Source: a virus | IMG/VR virus record: IMGVR_UViG_3300033146_001659 | Coordinates: 1 to 24,383 of that record | Direction: 5' to 3' (one strand) | DNA: 24,383 bases | Shown: positions 1-6,371 of the stretch, piece by piece | How the letters are laid out: every line of letters starts with the position of its first letter | How positions within the stretch are numbered: the first letter of the stretch is position 1 | Notes under the pieces: model-generated | What the model was told of the DNA's origin: nothing | Database searches by the model: none | Seen by the model: only the letters and a program-made list of their open reading frames with translations | Position numbers and translations under genes: made by a program

Positions 1-183
1 TGTAGGATCCCCGCCGGAGATATTAACAGCCTCCGGCGGGTACATTGCTATCTTGTTAGCAATTGCAAGTATATCTTTACTATCGGTAATCGGATCGGTG
101 GCACAGCCAGCCGAACCACAATAGTCACAATTGTTATTACACTTAGTTGTAATTTCCCAAATTATTTCTTTTAAGTCTAACAT
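1..183 (-). CDS. Radical SAM enzyme, N-terminal part (runs off window)
   Basis: The first 61 residues are present; the rest lies beyond the left edge. Residues 15-22 carry the radical SAM cluster motif C-x3-C-x2-C (KCNNNCDYC), which binds a 4Fe-4S cluster that cleaves S-adenosylmethionine. The motif ISGGDPT near residue 58 fits the family's GGE/GGD SAM-binding strand. A second CGSAGC stretch follows directly. The ATG at 183 overlaps the TGA of the upstream nucleotidyltransferase by one base (TGATG) and has AAGGAG eight bases ahead, so the two are probably translationally coupled. The substrate cannot be told from this fragment; small phage radical SAM proteins include QueE-like and anaerobic NrdG-like enzymes. 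Confidence 0.8.
   Translation of the reverse strand, partial: MLDLKEIIWEITTKCNNNCDYCGSAGCATDPITDSKDILAIANKIAMYPPEAVNISGGDPT
10..40. repeat. GC-rich inverted repeat inside the radical SAM gene
   Basis: CCCGCCGGAG (10-19) and CTCCGGCGGG (31-40) are perfect 10-base reverse complements separated by 11 bases. It is far richer in G+C than its surroundings. It lies in coding sequence (around PPEAVNISGGD), so it may be incidental. Confidence 0.6.
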
Positions 184-1157
184 CAAAAATTCTCCTTGCT
201 TAAATGTTTAAATGTGTTAGTTTTAATAAACTCGTTAACTGCTGTACGATCAACATGTTGCGGCAAATTAGATTTTACTGAGAGATGTTCGATATCATCC
301 AACATCACTTCAACCTTGTTGATTACAAATTCAAAATCAAATTCACCTTGTTTAATTTGCCTAAGTAGCACAGCATCTTGTAAAGGAAACGTTAGGTCAC
401 TAGTTTGAAAAATTTCTTTAATCTGGCAACCTGCTCTTAAAGCGTGTGACATAGCCTTCCAATCGACTCCTTCGTTGTTCTTAGCAGCAATCGCTCTGTG
501 TCCGTATGCATCATAAAACTTCTCTACCATTTCCAACGAGTAACCAATCTTGTTAGTTGCTTGCATCATTTTCCCACAAAAGTTAAACATTTGCAGTTTT
601 GGCGCAACGCCCTCATTAGGTACGTGTTTCATATTATCGTCAATTGGCAATTCTTTCCACACTGCTTGCATTCTAGCGTCAGGATCGAATTGTTTCAAAA
701 AGTTAATCATGCACTCAGCTGAATTAAGCCTGCTACCTTTTAGTCCATACTTTGCAGCCTGCTTTCTGGCGTATCCGACAAATGCTCTCATGTCGGTGGT
801 GTAGAACATACGGCGCATGGCAAAGATATCTTCCCACAGTTCGGTAGTCTGGATAATATTGTCCATGTTAGCATGTAGCATATCGATAGCAATCATCTCA
901 CCCTTGCAAGCCAGTTCCATAAAATAATGGAATGAGTATAGCTCGCAGTCGATATCATCAGCACCGTTCTTCTCACTCCCTGGATTAGAATCGAAGTTAA
1001 TAGTTTTAGGAATCTTACCTAGCAGGATCTGTTCCGCAGTAGGCATAAAGATACCTTTGTAATCGGTGTCGCTTTCCGGAGTATCGGTTCCGTAAAGATG
1101 CGACCCAAATTTCGTCAGCATAATTACGTTGTGTTCTTTTAATAGTTCTTCAATCAT
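183..1157 (-). CDS. Predicted nucleotidyltransferase (pol-beta superfamily, YcgL/COG3541-like)
   Basis: The 324-residue protein carries the superfamily signature near its N-terminus: FGSHLYGT (G18-S19) followed by SDTDYKG (D30, D32), i.e. GS-x10-D-x-D, the nucleotide- and metal-binding residues. The rest looks helical, as in predicted nucleotidyltransferases of large T4-like phages. The acceptor substrate is unknown; related enzymes modify RNA ends, antibiotics or proteins. The ATG at 1157 overlaps the preceding gene by four bases (ATGA) and has AAGGAAG upstream. It sits in the same leftward unit as an HD-polynucleotide kinase and a metallophosphoesterase, so a role in nucleic-acid end repair or modification is plausible but inferred. 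Confidence 0.75.
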   Translation of the reverse strand: MIEELLKEHNVIMLTKFGSHLYGTDTPESDTDYKGIFMPTAEQILLGKIPKTINFDSNPGSEKNGADDIDCELYSFHYFMELACKGEMIAIDMLHANMDNIIQTTELWEDIFAMRRMFYTTDMRAFVGYARKQAAKYGLKGSRLNSAECMINFLKQFDPDARMQAVWKELPIDDNMKHVPNEGVAPKLQMFNFCGKMMQATNKIGYSLEMVEKFYDAYGHRAIAAKNNEGVDWKAMSHALRAGCQIKEIFQTSDLTFPLQDAVLLRQIKQGEFDFEFVINKVEVMLDDIEHLSVKSNLPQHVDRTAVNEFIKTNTFKHLSKENF

Positions 1158-1372
1158 TGTTCTACTTCCTTACTCAGCGGTGGCGGAACTTGTATCATTT
1201 TTGACTGATACCGCTCCCCTGCTAAAATTTGTTTATGTACCATTGAATTGATTGAATAAAAATGATCCAATTTACTAATCTGACAGCGTGGGCACGGATA
1301 ATTGTGAGCTGCTGACAGATACGTTATATGCTCTAGTTTATAATTACAAGTTGGACAATATTTAGAATTCAT
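1154..1372 (-). CDS. Small zinc-ribbon-like protein
   Basis: A 72-residue protein with two CxxC pairs (CPTC near residue 6, CPRC near residue 27), the spacing expected of a zinc ribbon. The remainder is polar and ends in a Pro-rich segment (QVPPPLSKE). The ATG lies just after the TAA of the metallophosphoesterase and has AAAGGA upstream. It overlaps the nucleotidyltransferase by four bases, so the two are probably co-translated. I do not recognise a named family; nucleic-acid binding is a guess from the Cys pairs. Confidence 0.65.
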   Translation of the reverse strand: MNSKYCPTCNYKLEHITYLSAAHNYPCPRCQISKLDHFYSINSMVHKQILAGERYQSKMIQVPPPLSKEVEQ

Positions 1373-1374
1373 TT

Positions 1375-1866
1375 TTATCCTTTCACACGCTGTACAATCT
1401 CATCAATGTGCATAGGAGTATAATTTATAGCCTCAACCGACACATTAAAGTACGGGCCTTCTGGACTTGGGTTCTGATGAATATGACCGTGACAATTCAC
1501 CAGCAACGGAGTATCACTATCTGGCGGTCCTCTGCGTAGTGAACTAGGATGCAACGGCACATGACTAAACATCAATCCATATTCCGGAAACATTCTCCAC
1601 ATTTGTATTTTCTGAAAAAAGTTCCCTTTAGCCAAGAATTTGATATCGTCGTGATTACCAACAATCAATCGTTTGCTACCGTGTAGGCGATTAAAGAATG
1701 CGGAAAATTTTTCTTTATCTCCAAAGAACACATCGCCGAGATGATATACTCTATCACCTGGTTTAACAACACTGTTCCATCGTTCCAAAATGTATTCGTT
1801 CATCTGCGTTATATTGTCAAACCCTGGGCGTATTGATTCACCAGTATTCGAGTCAGTAAATTTCAA
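1375..1866 (-). CDS. Calcineurin-like metallophosphoesterase with disrupted 5' end
   Basis: The frame carries most metal-binding motifs of calcineurin-like phosphoesterases: HLGDVFFGD, VGNHDD, FSHVPLH and NCHGHIH. The first motif (SDTHFFH, giving the N-terminal Asp and His ligands) is not joined to it. In the same frame FFHENILKF can be read upstream of the given TTG start (1866), but that frame is closed by a TAA at 1908-1910. The missing start occurs twice in other places or frames: at 2858-2914, beyond the HNH gene, and at 1889-1939, ending in TGA. The TTG at 1866 has no good ribosome site. Either the gene is broken, or it is expressed by frameshifting or an unusual start. The fold assignment is strong; activity is doubtful. 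Confidence 0.7.
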   Translation of the reverse strand: MKFTDSNTGESIRPGFDNITQMNEYILERWNSVVKPGDRVYHLGDVFFGDKEKFSAFFNRLHGSKRLIVGNHDDIKFLAKGNFFQKIQMWRMFPEYGLMFSHVPLHPSSLRRGPPDSDTPLLVNCHGHIHQNPSPEGPYFNVSVEAINYTPMHIDEIVQRVKG

Positions 1867-1873
1867 GATGTTC

Positions 1874-1914
1874 TCGTGAAAAAAGTGGTCAATGTGTGTC
1901 AGAAATTACCCAAA
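1874..1914. repeat. Direct repeat copy 1 flanking the HNH gene
   Basis: This copy shares TCGTGAAAAAAGTG (1874-1887) and ATTACCCAAA (1905-1914) with the copy at 2871-2904, about 997 bases away. On the minus strand both encode WVISDTH, the first motif of the metallophosphoesterase. This copy has seven extra bases between the two shared blocks. Confidence 0.85.
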
Positions 1915-1939
1915 TGTTTCTACGGATATTCTGACACAC
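1889..1939 (-). pseudogene. Second, truncated copy of the phosphoesterase N-terminus
   Basis: A GTG at 1939, six bases after AGGAGG (inside the end of the HNH gene), opens a 16-codon frame: MCQNIRRNIWVISDTH, then TGA. The last seven residues are the first metal-binding motif of the phosphoesterase downstream. Compared with the copy at 2858-2914 there are seven extra bases after the motif, which put it out of frame with the rest of the gene. An ATG at 1941 (TAATG with the HNH stop) uses the phosphoesterase frame but meets TAA after 11 codons. Confidence 0.6.
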
Positions 1940-1942
1940 ATT
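1891..1942. repeat. 14-base perfect inverted repeat over a translation start
   Basis: AATGTGTGTCAGAA (1891-1904) and TTCTGACACACATT (1929-1942) are exact reverse complements with a 24-base spacer. In the leftward mRNA the 5' arm covers the ATG/GTG just after AGGAGG at the end of the HNH gene, so folding would hide the start codon of the downstream frame. No T-run follows, so it is not a standard terminator. Confidence 0.8.
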
Positions 1943-2840
1943 AAACCTCCTTTCTGAACCATTGTTTACCATGTTGGTAATCCTTTATTAGTTGTAGGCA
2001 GATTTCATGTTCTACCCAATTAGTATACATTGTGTGTTGAATATTATGAAATAATTTATTTAATGTAATCGAGTCTGAATGTATAGTTGCAGACGTGTTT
2101 TTTCTAACATTGTCTGCGTGTAATATTATGTTGCAATTTTCCGGGTGTCGCATAATTTCAGGAAACACGTTTGCTTCAAATCCGCTTCGCCTTGAAAATG
2201 CATGATCTCGGACAACACCTTTGGTATTGTTAAATGCATTAAATACCCCGTGTTCGATTAATAATTTATTTGATTGTCCTTGCATTATATCGAACATCGG
2301 AGCAATCCAGTTGCTATCTTTAAAATATATAGCATAATCTGATTTGCTGCTGGTCGGAATCCAGTATCCTAATTCTTCCATTTTAAGTCTAAATTTTTGT
2401 TTATATTCGTCTGTAAATTTTGCTTTACTTTTTTTACTTATTGTTGCTAGGGTCTCTGCCGAATGTCCATTTACACCAACACCGTATGAATCAGGGCTGC
2501 GATGATCATGCATAGCAGAAATTCTTTCTTTAGAGAATGTTTTTCCTCTGTTAGCAGAGCCTGCTCGTTTGCGGTAGTTATCGTTTACTTTAGATTTTAT
2601 CAAACATGATTGGGCCACTTTTTGCGAATGGGACCAGGTATTGCCAAAATTTGGATTATTTTCTCCTTGTTGCGTTATAGATAAATATTTCCCCTTGCAT
2701 TCGGCTGAACATGTTTTTTTATTTTTAGTAGGAACTCCGCATATTACACAAGGCGAAAATTTACATGTGCTACTACAAAATTTTTTTTGTTTGTAATTTG
2801 TTTCAAATTCTGCCCCACATACGATACACACTTTTTTCAT
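1941..2840 (-). CDS. HNH-type homing endonuclease with two N-terminal zinc fingers
   Basis: The 299-residue protein starts with two Cys4 fingers (C5-x2-C8...C22-x3-C26 and C31-x2-C34...C44-x3-C48). A NUMOD-like linker follows (GENNPNFGNTW near 59-69; more Gly/Ser/His-rich repeats to about 130). The C-terminal domain has RDHAFSRRSGFE (D212, H213) and RHPENCNI (H232, N235) with a later HADNVRKN, the H-N-H arrangement of phage beta-beta-alpha-metal nucleases. The start has AAAAAGGA upstream and a GATAAATA late-promoter-like motif. The gene sits between two copies of the phosphoesterase 5' end, as expected for a mobile endonuclease gene inserted in a coding sequence. Confidence 0.85.
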   Translation of the reverse strand: MKKVCIVCGAEFETNYKQKKFCSSTCKFSPCVICGVPTKNKKTCSAECKGKYLSITQQGENNPNFGNTWSHSQKVAQSCLIKSKVNDNYRKRAGSANRGKTFSKERISAMHDHRSPDSYGVGVNGHSAETLATISKKSKAKFTDEYKQKFRLKMEELGYWIPTSSKSDYAIYFKDSNWIAPMFDIMQGQSNKLLIEHGVFNAFNNTKGVVRDHAFSRRSGFEANVFPEIMRHPENCNIILHADNVRKNTSATIHSDSITLNKLFHNIQHTMYTNWVEHEICLQLIKDYQHGKQWFRKEV

Positions 2841-2857
2841 ATTGCGTCCTTTTTATT

Positions 2858-2866
2858 TTATTTATC
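2858..2866 (-). promoter_or_regulatory. Late-promoter-like motif for the HNH gene
   Basis: On the minus strand GATAAATAA lies 18-26 bases before the HNH start codon. It resembles the T4 late promoter TATAAATA and the GATAAATAC motifs on the plus strand of this window. It also supplies the last codons and stop of the interrupted phosphoesterase fragment. Confidence 0.5.
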
Positions 2867-2870
2867 TCGA

Positions 2871-2904
2871 TCGTGAAAAAAGTGTGTATCTGATATTACC
2901 CAAA
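2871..2904. repeat. Direct repeat copy 2 flanking the HNH gene
   Basis: Shares TCGTGAAAAAAGTG (2871-2884) and ATTACCCAAA (2895-2904) with the copy at 1874-1914. On the minus strand it encodes VISDTHFFH in one open frame. Confidence 0.85.
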
Positions 2905-2918
2905 GATTTTTCATGTTG

Positions 2919-3155
2919 TTACATATCTTTCCAGGAAATAATTTTTGATAGTTCTGACGTCATGCCGCCGAGCTCAACAAACCGTGCATTAATTCTATGC
3001 ATCAGCATAGCTTGGAAATTGCACATTTCGTTAAAATTGTCTTTGCCTAAGAAGTTCACGCCAGGTGATGGCAAATATCGATACCACCGAGCAATTTGTA
3101 TTCTATCAGCAGTTTCGATTTCATCCGATGTTGGATATTTCATATTAAGGTTCAT
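2919..3155 (-). CDS. Conserved small phage protein, function unknown
   Basis: A 78-residue soluble protein. The segment YPTSDEIETADRIQIARWYR, followed by LPSPG, resembles a short protein I associate with large marine and T4-like phages, but I know no function for it. The start (MNLNMKYP) has GGAG seven bases upstream and overlaps the previous stop by four bases (ATGA). The second Met (MKYPTS) is a possible alternative start. No transmembrane segment, Cys cluster or nuclease motif is visible. Confidence 0.7.
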   Translation of the reverse strand: MNLNMKYPTSDEIETADRIQIARWYRYLPSPGVNFLGKDNFNEMCNFQAMLMHRINARFVELGGMTSELSKIISWKDM

Positions 3156-3328
3156 TTTTGTACTCCGTATTTCGCAATTGCAGCATCGGCAATTTCTTTA
3201 TACAAATCTCGCTGTTCGACAAGAGTTTCAATATATGCCTGTTGTTCAGCAATGATTTTATCTTTGGCACTTTTAGTATCTGCCAATCTTGCCATTTTCT
3301 TCAATAAGTATGCACAATACTCGCTCAT
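3152..3328 (-). CDS. Small coiled-coil-like protein, unknown
   Basis: A 58-residue protein beginning MSEYCAYLLKKMARLAD. I chose the ATG at 3328 because GGAGG lies seven bases upstream; the frame is open for 34 more codons with no ribosome site and would overlap the membrane-protein gene. The sequence is mostly charged helix (KDKIIAEQQAYIETLVEQR), compatible with a short coiled coil. No family recognised. It overlaps the next gene by four bases. Confidence 0.65.
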   Translation of the reverse strand: MSEYCAYLLKKMARLADTKSAKDKIIAEQQAYIETLVEQRDLYKEIADAAIAKYGVQK

Positions 3329-3341
3329 AATGTTTCCTCCG

Positions 3342-3533
3342 TTATTTGCGGGTGTTCCATATATCCGTAATGCCGGAAAAATATGGAGTAAAGTCTTCTT
3401 TGAATTTGTCATATACTGCAAATGGCGCAATTAGTATACACCATCCGCACACTAATCCAAAGAATATAAACGTCAAGCAAAATACATGCAGTGTTGGATA
3501 TTGTTTCATCCAGTCAATGAACCTATCAAACAT
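3342..3533 (-). CDS. Small single-span membrane protein
   Basis: A 63-residue protein with a hydrophobic stretch at about residues 17-41 (LHVFCLTFIFFGLVCGWC then ILIAPFAV), long enough for one transmembrane helix. A basic/amphipathic N-terminus (MFDRFIDWMKQY) comes first and an acidic tail after. The ATG at 3533 has AAGGAG eight bases upstream; the longer frame to 3599 lies inside the kinase gene and has no such site. It overlaps the end of the HD-kinase gene by eight bases, so translation is probably coupled. Function unknown. Confidence 0.65.
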   Translation of the reverse strand: MFDRFIDWMKQYPTLHVFCLTFIFFGLVCGWCILIAPFAVYDKFKEDFTPYFSGITDIWNTRK

Positions 3534-4632
3534 TTTTCTCTCCTTTGGAGTAATCGAACAAGTAATTAACTTCGCCTTCATTACTAAATGGCATATCAAA
3601 CAACTTCATCATGTTATTGAATACGAAGTCCGGAATAATCTTCCCTGTTCGATTATCGTTCCGCTTGCAAATAATTTCCCAGTCTGTCAAAAACACAGTT
3701 ACTTTAATATTAAAACCTGCTTGTTTTGCTCTGTTAATAAATTTCATTCTACCTTTGTGAGTAAGATTAGTTCTATTAACAAAGAATGATTCGCCTTCTT
3801 TAATGTATTGTTCGAATGTTTCTGCAAATTCCTTATCGACCATTTTCTGATCCACATTGCGGAAAGCAACTGAGTATGAGTCGCCGTTTGCGTATTTCAT
3901 CAAAATATCATCACGTGACACGCTCTTAGCTTTGAACCATTCGTTCTCTAAGTAAGTGTCTTTGCCTGAGCAAGGTAGTCCAACTAACACATTCATAAAT
4001 GGAGCACCGTTTTTAGGTTGTTCTTTTTTGGAACGTTGAATGTTAAATTTGATTGTGTTAATTTTTTCGTAGTTGACATTGTCAGCACAGTCTGAAATAT
4101 TGCCTAAGTAATCAGCATTTCGTAATATAGCAACATCTTCTAGCAACCAATAATCGCCGACAAATTTCGCCGACAATTTTTCGATAGCTTTATTGCCAGC
4201 TTTTTTATCAACACTAAACAACACTTGATGATAATTAATCAACTTCAAAATATAAATTTTATCTTCGTATGTAAGAGTGTTGTCTAATTCAAAAATCATC
4301 TTATGTGCAATGATAGTACCAGCCCCGTCGTGTCCATTAAAATTAACTCTGCCATCTTCCTGCACCACTCGCGACATAGGCTTACCGACATCGTGCAGTA
4401 ATGCAGCAATAAACATTCTTTTGAAATGTGTATCGATTTCCCAATTGCCTTCATATTCTGCGTAAATTTGGGAGACAACCATCATAGTGTGAGTCCACAC
4501 ATCACCTTCCAAGTGCCATTTGGATTTGAAACCTGGGCCACTATGGTCGCTATTTTTCATAGCATTTACAGCGTCTGGGTAAAGTGTCTTAAATTTGTCG
4601 ATTACATTATAACCGTATTCTTGGATATTCAC
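3526..4632 (-). CDS. HD-Pnk: HD-domain phosphoesterase fused to polynucleotide 5'-kinase
   Basis: The 368-residue protein has two domains. Residues 40-175 form an HD phosphohydrolase domain (H48, LLHDVGKP with H80-D81, NGHDGAG with H101, and a later D). Residues 212-368 form a P-loop kinase (GLPCSGKDT 218-226, SRDD 239-242, an Arg-rich lid RNDNRTGK). This order matches bacterial HD-Pnk end-healing enzymes such as that of Runella, in which the HD domain removes 2',3'-cyclic or 3' phosphates and the kinase phosphorylates 5'-OH ends. I choose the GTG at 4632: AGGAG lies eight bases upstream, whereas the ATG at 4641 overlaps that site and upstream starts precede the predicted transcript. No ligase is adjacent; a ligase-like protein lies at 11108. 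Confidence 0.85.
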   Translation of the reverse strand: MNIQEYGYNVIDKFKTLYPDAVNAMKNSDHSGPGFKSKWHLEGDVWTHTMMVVSQIYAEYEGNWEIDTHFKRMFIAALLHDVGKPMSRVVQEDGRVNFNGHDGAGTIIAHKMIFELDNTLTYEDKIYILKLINYHQVLFSVDKKAGNKAIEKLSAKFVGDYWLLEDVAILRNADYLGNISDCADNVNYEKINTIKFNIQRSKKEQPKNGAPFMNVLVGLPCSGKDTYLENEWFKAKSVSRDDILMKYANGDSYSVAFRNVDQKMVDKEFAETFEQYIKEGESFFVNRTNLTHKGRMKFINRAKQAGFNIKVTVFLTDWEIICKRNDNRTGKIIPDFVFNNMMKLFDMPFSNEGEVNYLFDYSKGEKNV

Positions 4633-4663
4633 TGATATCATCTCCTGTATTAAGTTTAACAGC

Positions 4664-4692
4664 AGTATAACACCATGATTAAGGAAAGTCAA
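4664..4692 (-). promoter_or_regulatory. Sigma70-type promoter of the leftward operon
   Basis: On the minus strand TTGACT (4692-4687), a 17-base spacer and TATACT (4669-4664) lie just upstream of the HD-Pnk gene. It is back to back with the rightward promoter at 4706. Confidence 0.8.
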
Positions 4693-4705
4693 CTAAAAAA
4701 AATGC

Positions 4706-4734
4706 TTGATTTTTTATTTCTAATAGTGTATAAT
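4706..4734 (+). promoter_or_regulatory. Sigma70-type promoter, rightward
   Basis: TTGATT (4706-4711), a 17-base spacer and TATAAT (4729-4734). It would start transcription about 65 bases before the 90-residue gene at 4805. Confidence 0.75.
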
Positions 4735-4772
4735 GCATTTCTATTCTGTAAAAAAGTTATGGCTCCATTTTG

Positions 4773-4783
4773 GTTAAATATAC
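4773..4783 (+). promoter_or_regulatory. Possible late promoter
   Basis: GTTAAATATAC lies 21 bases before the ATG at 4805. It contains TAAATA, as do the late-promoter-like motifs elsewhere in the window, but is a weaker match than those at 12738 or 20600. Confidence 0.35.
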
Positions 4784-4804
4784 TATAAGCGAAAGAAGCA
4801 TTTT

Positions 4805-5077
4805 ATGAAATCAAAAACACGTTCAATATTGCAAGAATTAAATGAAATTGCGGAGATTAGGAATACTGATCAATTGTTTGAAAGCAGAGCAACGAACATA
4901 ATCAATTCTGCTATCAATCTCATCGAAAGTATACACAACGTATATAATGATGAAGTGGCATTAGATTTAGAACGCAGATTTATTAATTCAATCAAAGGCC
5001 AAGATTCTGCAAAGTTTGTGCGTGGGATTCGTAAGATTGCCGAATCAAAAAAACAAAAGACGGATAAAAAATTATGA
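4805..5077 (+). CDS. Helical protein, unknown, first gene of the internal-protein-like run
   Basis: A 90-residue protein predicted to be helical and charged (QELNEIAEIRN..., ESIHNVYNDEVALDLERRF), with a Lys-rich tail (ESKKQKTDKKL). No family recognised. AGAAG is upstream of the ATG and the gene follows a sigma70-type and a possible late promoter. It overlaps the next gene by four bases (ATGA), so it is probably co-translated with the nucleotidyltransferase. It could be a small partner of that enzyme; this is context only. Confidence 0.7.
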   Translation: MKSKTRSILQELNEIAEIRNTDQLFESRATNIINSAINLIESIHNVYNDEVALDLERRFINSIKGQDSAKFVRGIRKIAESKKQKTDKKL

Positions 5078-5907
5078 GCGGCAACATCTTCAAAACTGCC
5101 GAAGGTCCGTTAACGGATCGTATTAGCACAAAAGACGTTGAATCAACAGTAGCCTTTATTGAAAAAATCACAGGGTTGGATTTTACTGCTGAAAAGGGTG
5201 AAGATAGTAAACCTGTTAAGTGGCTAGGCACAACAGGGCGCAAAGAAAACGCAGATGGCACATTTGAATTGAACAGCTCCGGCGATTTGGATTTAAGTGT
5301 TGATTCGAATGAAACCAGTAAAGAGGAATTAACTGCGCAGTTAATTAAATGGTGTACTGAGCAAGGCATCGATCAAGATAAAATGATGAATAAGGGCCGT
5401 AAAAAGACAGACGGTTGGATCAAAGATGCCGGAGATCAAATCCACTTCAGAACCCCTATTAATGGCAATCCAGATGCTGGGTATGTCCAAACAGATTTCA
5501 TGTTTTCAGCCACACCAGATTTCCAACGTGGATCAATGATCGGTGGCTCGGAAAAATATCGTGGAGAGCATAGACATATATTGTTATCGAGCATAGCAAG
5601 AGCACGTGGCATGAAATACAGCCCCAAGTTTGGGTTAGTGGATCCAGACACAAATGACGTAGTAAGCAACGACTGGAATGTAATTGCTAAACATTTGTTA
5701 GGGCAAACAGCAACAATCAACGATATCAAGTCCGTAGAAAAAATCACTGATTATATAATGAAGTTACCAAACTATGAAGAGCTAATTGCTGCCGCCAGAG
5801 AAACACTTGGCAAGTATGGTGTTGAGCTTCCTACCGTCGAAGGCATTGAAACGTTCGGCGAAGGCTCCACTGATTGGTTCCGCAGTGTTATGGATAGGAT
5901 TAAGTAA
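5074..5907 (+). CDS. Nucleotidyltransferase-fold protein (pol-beta type)
   Basis: A 277-residue protein with SSGDLDLSVD (D71, D73) and QTDFMF (D141): the two metal-binding Asp residues and the third catalytic Asp of pol-beta-like nucleotidyltransferases. The usual GS helix is replaced by LGTTGRK around 51-57. A second protein with the same layout lies at 6938. Such domains transfer a nucleotide to RNA, protein or small molecules; the substrate is unknown. It overlaps its neighbours at both ends (ATGA upstream; TAATG downstream). It lacks the MR-type N-terminal peptide of nearby genes. Assignment rests on motif order and spacing; activity is inferred. Confidence 0.7.
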   Translation: MSGNIFKTAEGPLTDRISTKDVESTVAFIEKITGLDFTAEKGEDSKPVKWLGTTGRKENADGTFELNSSGDLDLSVDSNETSKEELTAQLIKWCTEQGIDQDKMMNKGRKKTDGWIKDAGDQIHFRTPINGNPDAGYVQTDFMFSATPDFQRGSMIGGSEKYRGEHRHILLSSIARARGMKYSPKFGLVDPDTNDVVSNDWNVIAKHLLGQTATINDIKSVEKITDYIMKLPNYEELIAAARETLGKYGVELPTVEGIETFGEGSTDWFRSVMDRIK

Positions 5908-6371
5908 TGAGAGCAAGTGAATTTATAACAGAGCTACTTGATTCTAGTGGGAAATGGTCTCGTACATCTACGTCCGCTGCTGAGTTAAAATATGCCTGGA
6001 CTATTGATGGACTGCACTACACACTAGATGCAGAGCGAGATCCAAATGAAATTACTACGTGGTTTGTTGAGTTCAAGGGAATTGATCAAACCACAAATGA
6101 GCCAACTATTGAGTTAACTGATACCGGAAATGCACTACAGGTGTTTGCTACAATAATCGATATTATAATAAATGACGTTATACCTACTGTTGACCCTGCG
6201 GTTGTCCAATTCGGTGCAGCGACCAGAGAAAACGGACAGTCGACAGGTCGAGCTAGTTTGTATTATCGATTAATTTACAAATATATGCCGTCGAATTACA
6301 CATTAGAAGTACAAAGTGTTATAGGTCATGTAATATATCAGATTATAAAGAAACAGGAAGCAGAAAAGTAA
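5907..6371 (+). CDS. Probable head-packaged protein with capsid-targeting-like peptide
   Basis: A 154-residue protein opening MRASEFITE-L. This matches the capsid-targeting peptide of T4 internal proteins (EFIAE-A in IPIII) and contains the [IL]-x-E signal cut by the T4-type prohead protease, here after E9. The body (12-154) has alternating hydrophobic and polar segments and a conserved-looking GRASLYYRLIYKY near residues 113-125. I do not recognise a catalytic family. The start overlaps the previous stop by one base (TAATG). Packaging is an inference from the peptide; the body function is unknown. Confidence 0.75.
   Translation: MRASEFITELLDSSGKWSRTSTSAAELKYAWTIDGLHYTLDAERDPNEITTWFVEFKGIDQTTNEPTIELTDTGNALQVFATIIDIIINDVIPTVDPAVVQFGAATRENGQSTGRASLYYRLIYKYMPSNYTLEVQSVIGHVIYQIIKKQEAEK

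Larger units (their letters stand above)
2858..2914 (-). pseudogene. Detached N-terminus of the metallophosphoesterase
   Basis: An 18-codon frame, MKNLWVISDTHFFHDRDK, starts four bases after the stop of the upstream 78-residue gene, the spacing expected of a normal operon gene. WVISDTHFFH is the first motif of calcineurin-like phosphoesterases (D and H bind metal) and should continue as ENILKF, found about 970 bases downstream at the start of the 1375-1866 frame. After FFH the sequence switches to the upstream region of the HNH gene and stops. This is best read as the original gene start, cut off by the endonuclease insertion. Confidence 0.75.

Noticed and set aside
3096-3789. Two plus-strand open frames of 112 and 147 codons
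   Set aside because: They lie opposite well-supported minus-strand genes with clear ribosome sites and have Cys/Ser/Phe-rich composition typical of shadows.
4632-4692. Longer HD-Pnk start with a hydrophobic N-terminus (MTFLNHGVILLLNL)
   Set aside because: That start lies on the -35 box of the operon's promoter and has no ribosome site; the apparent hydrophobic leader is promoter sequence read in frame.
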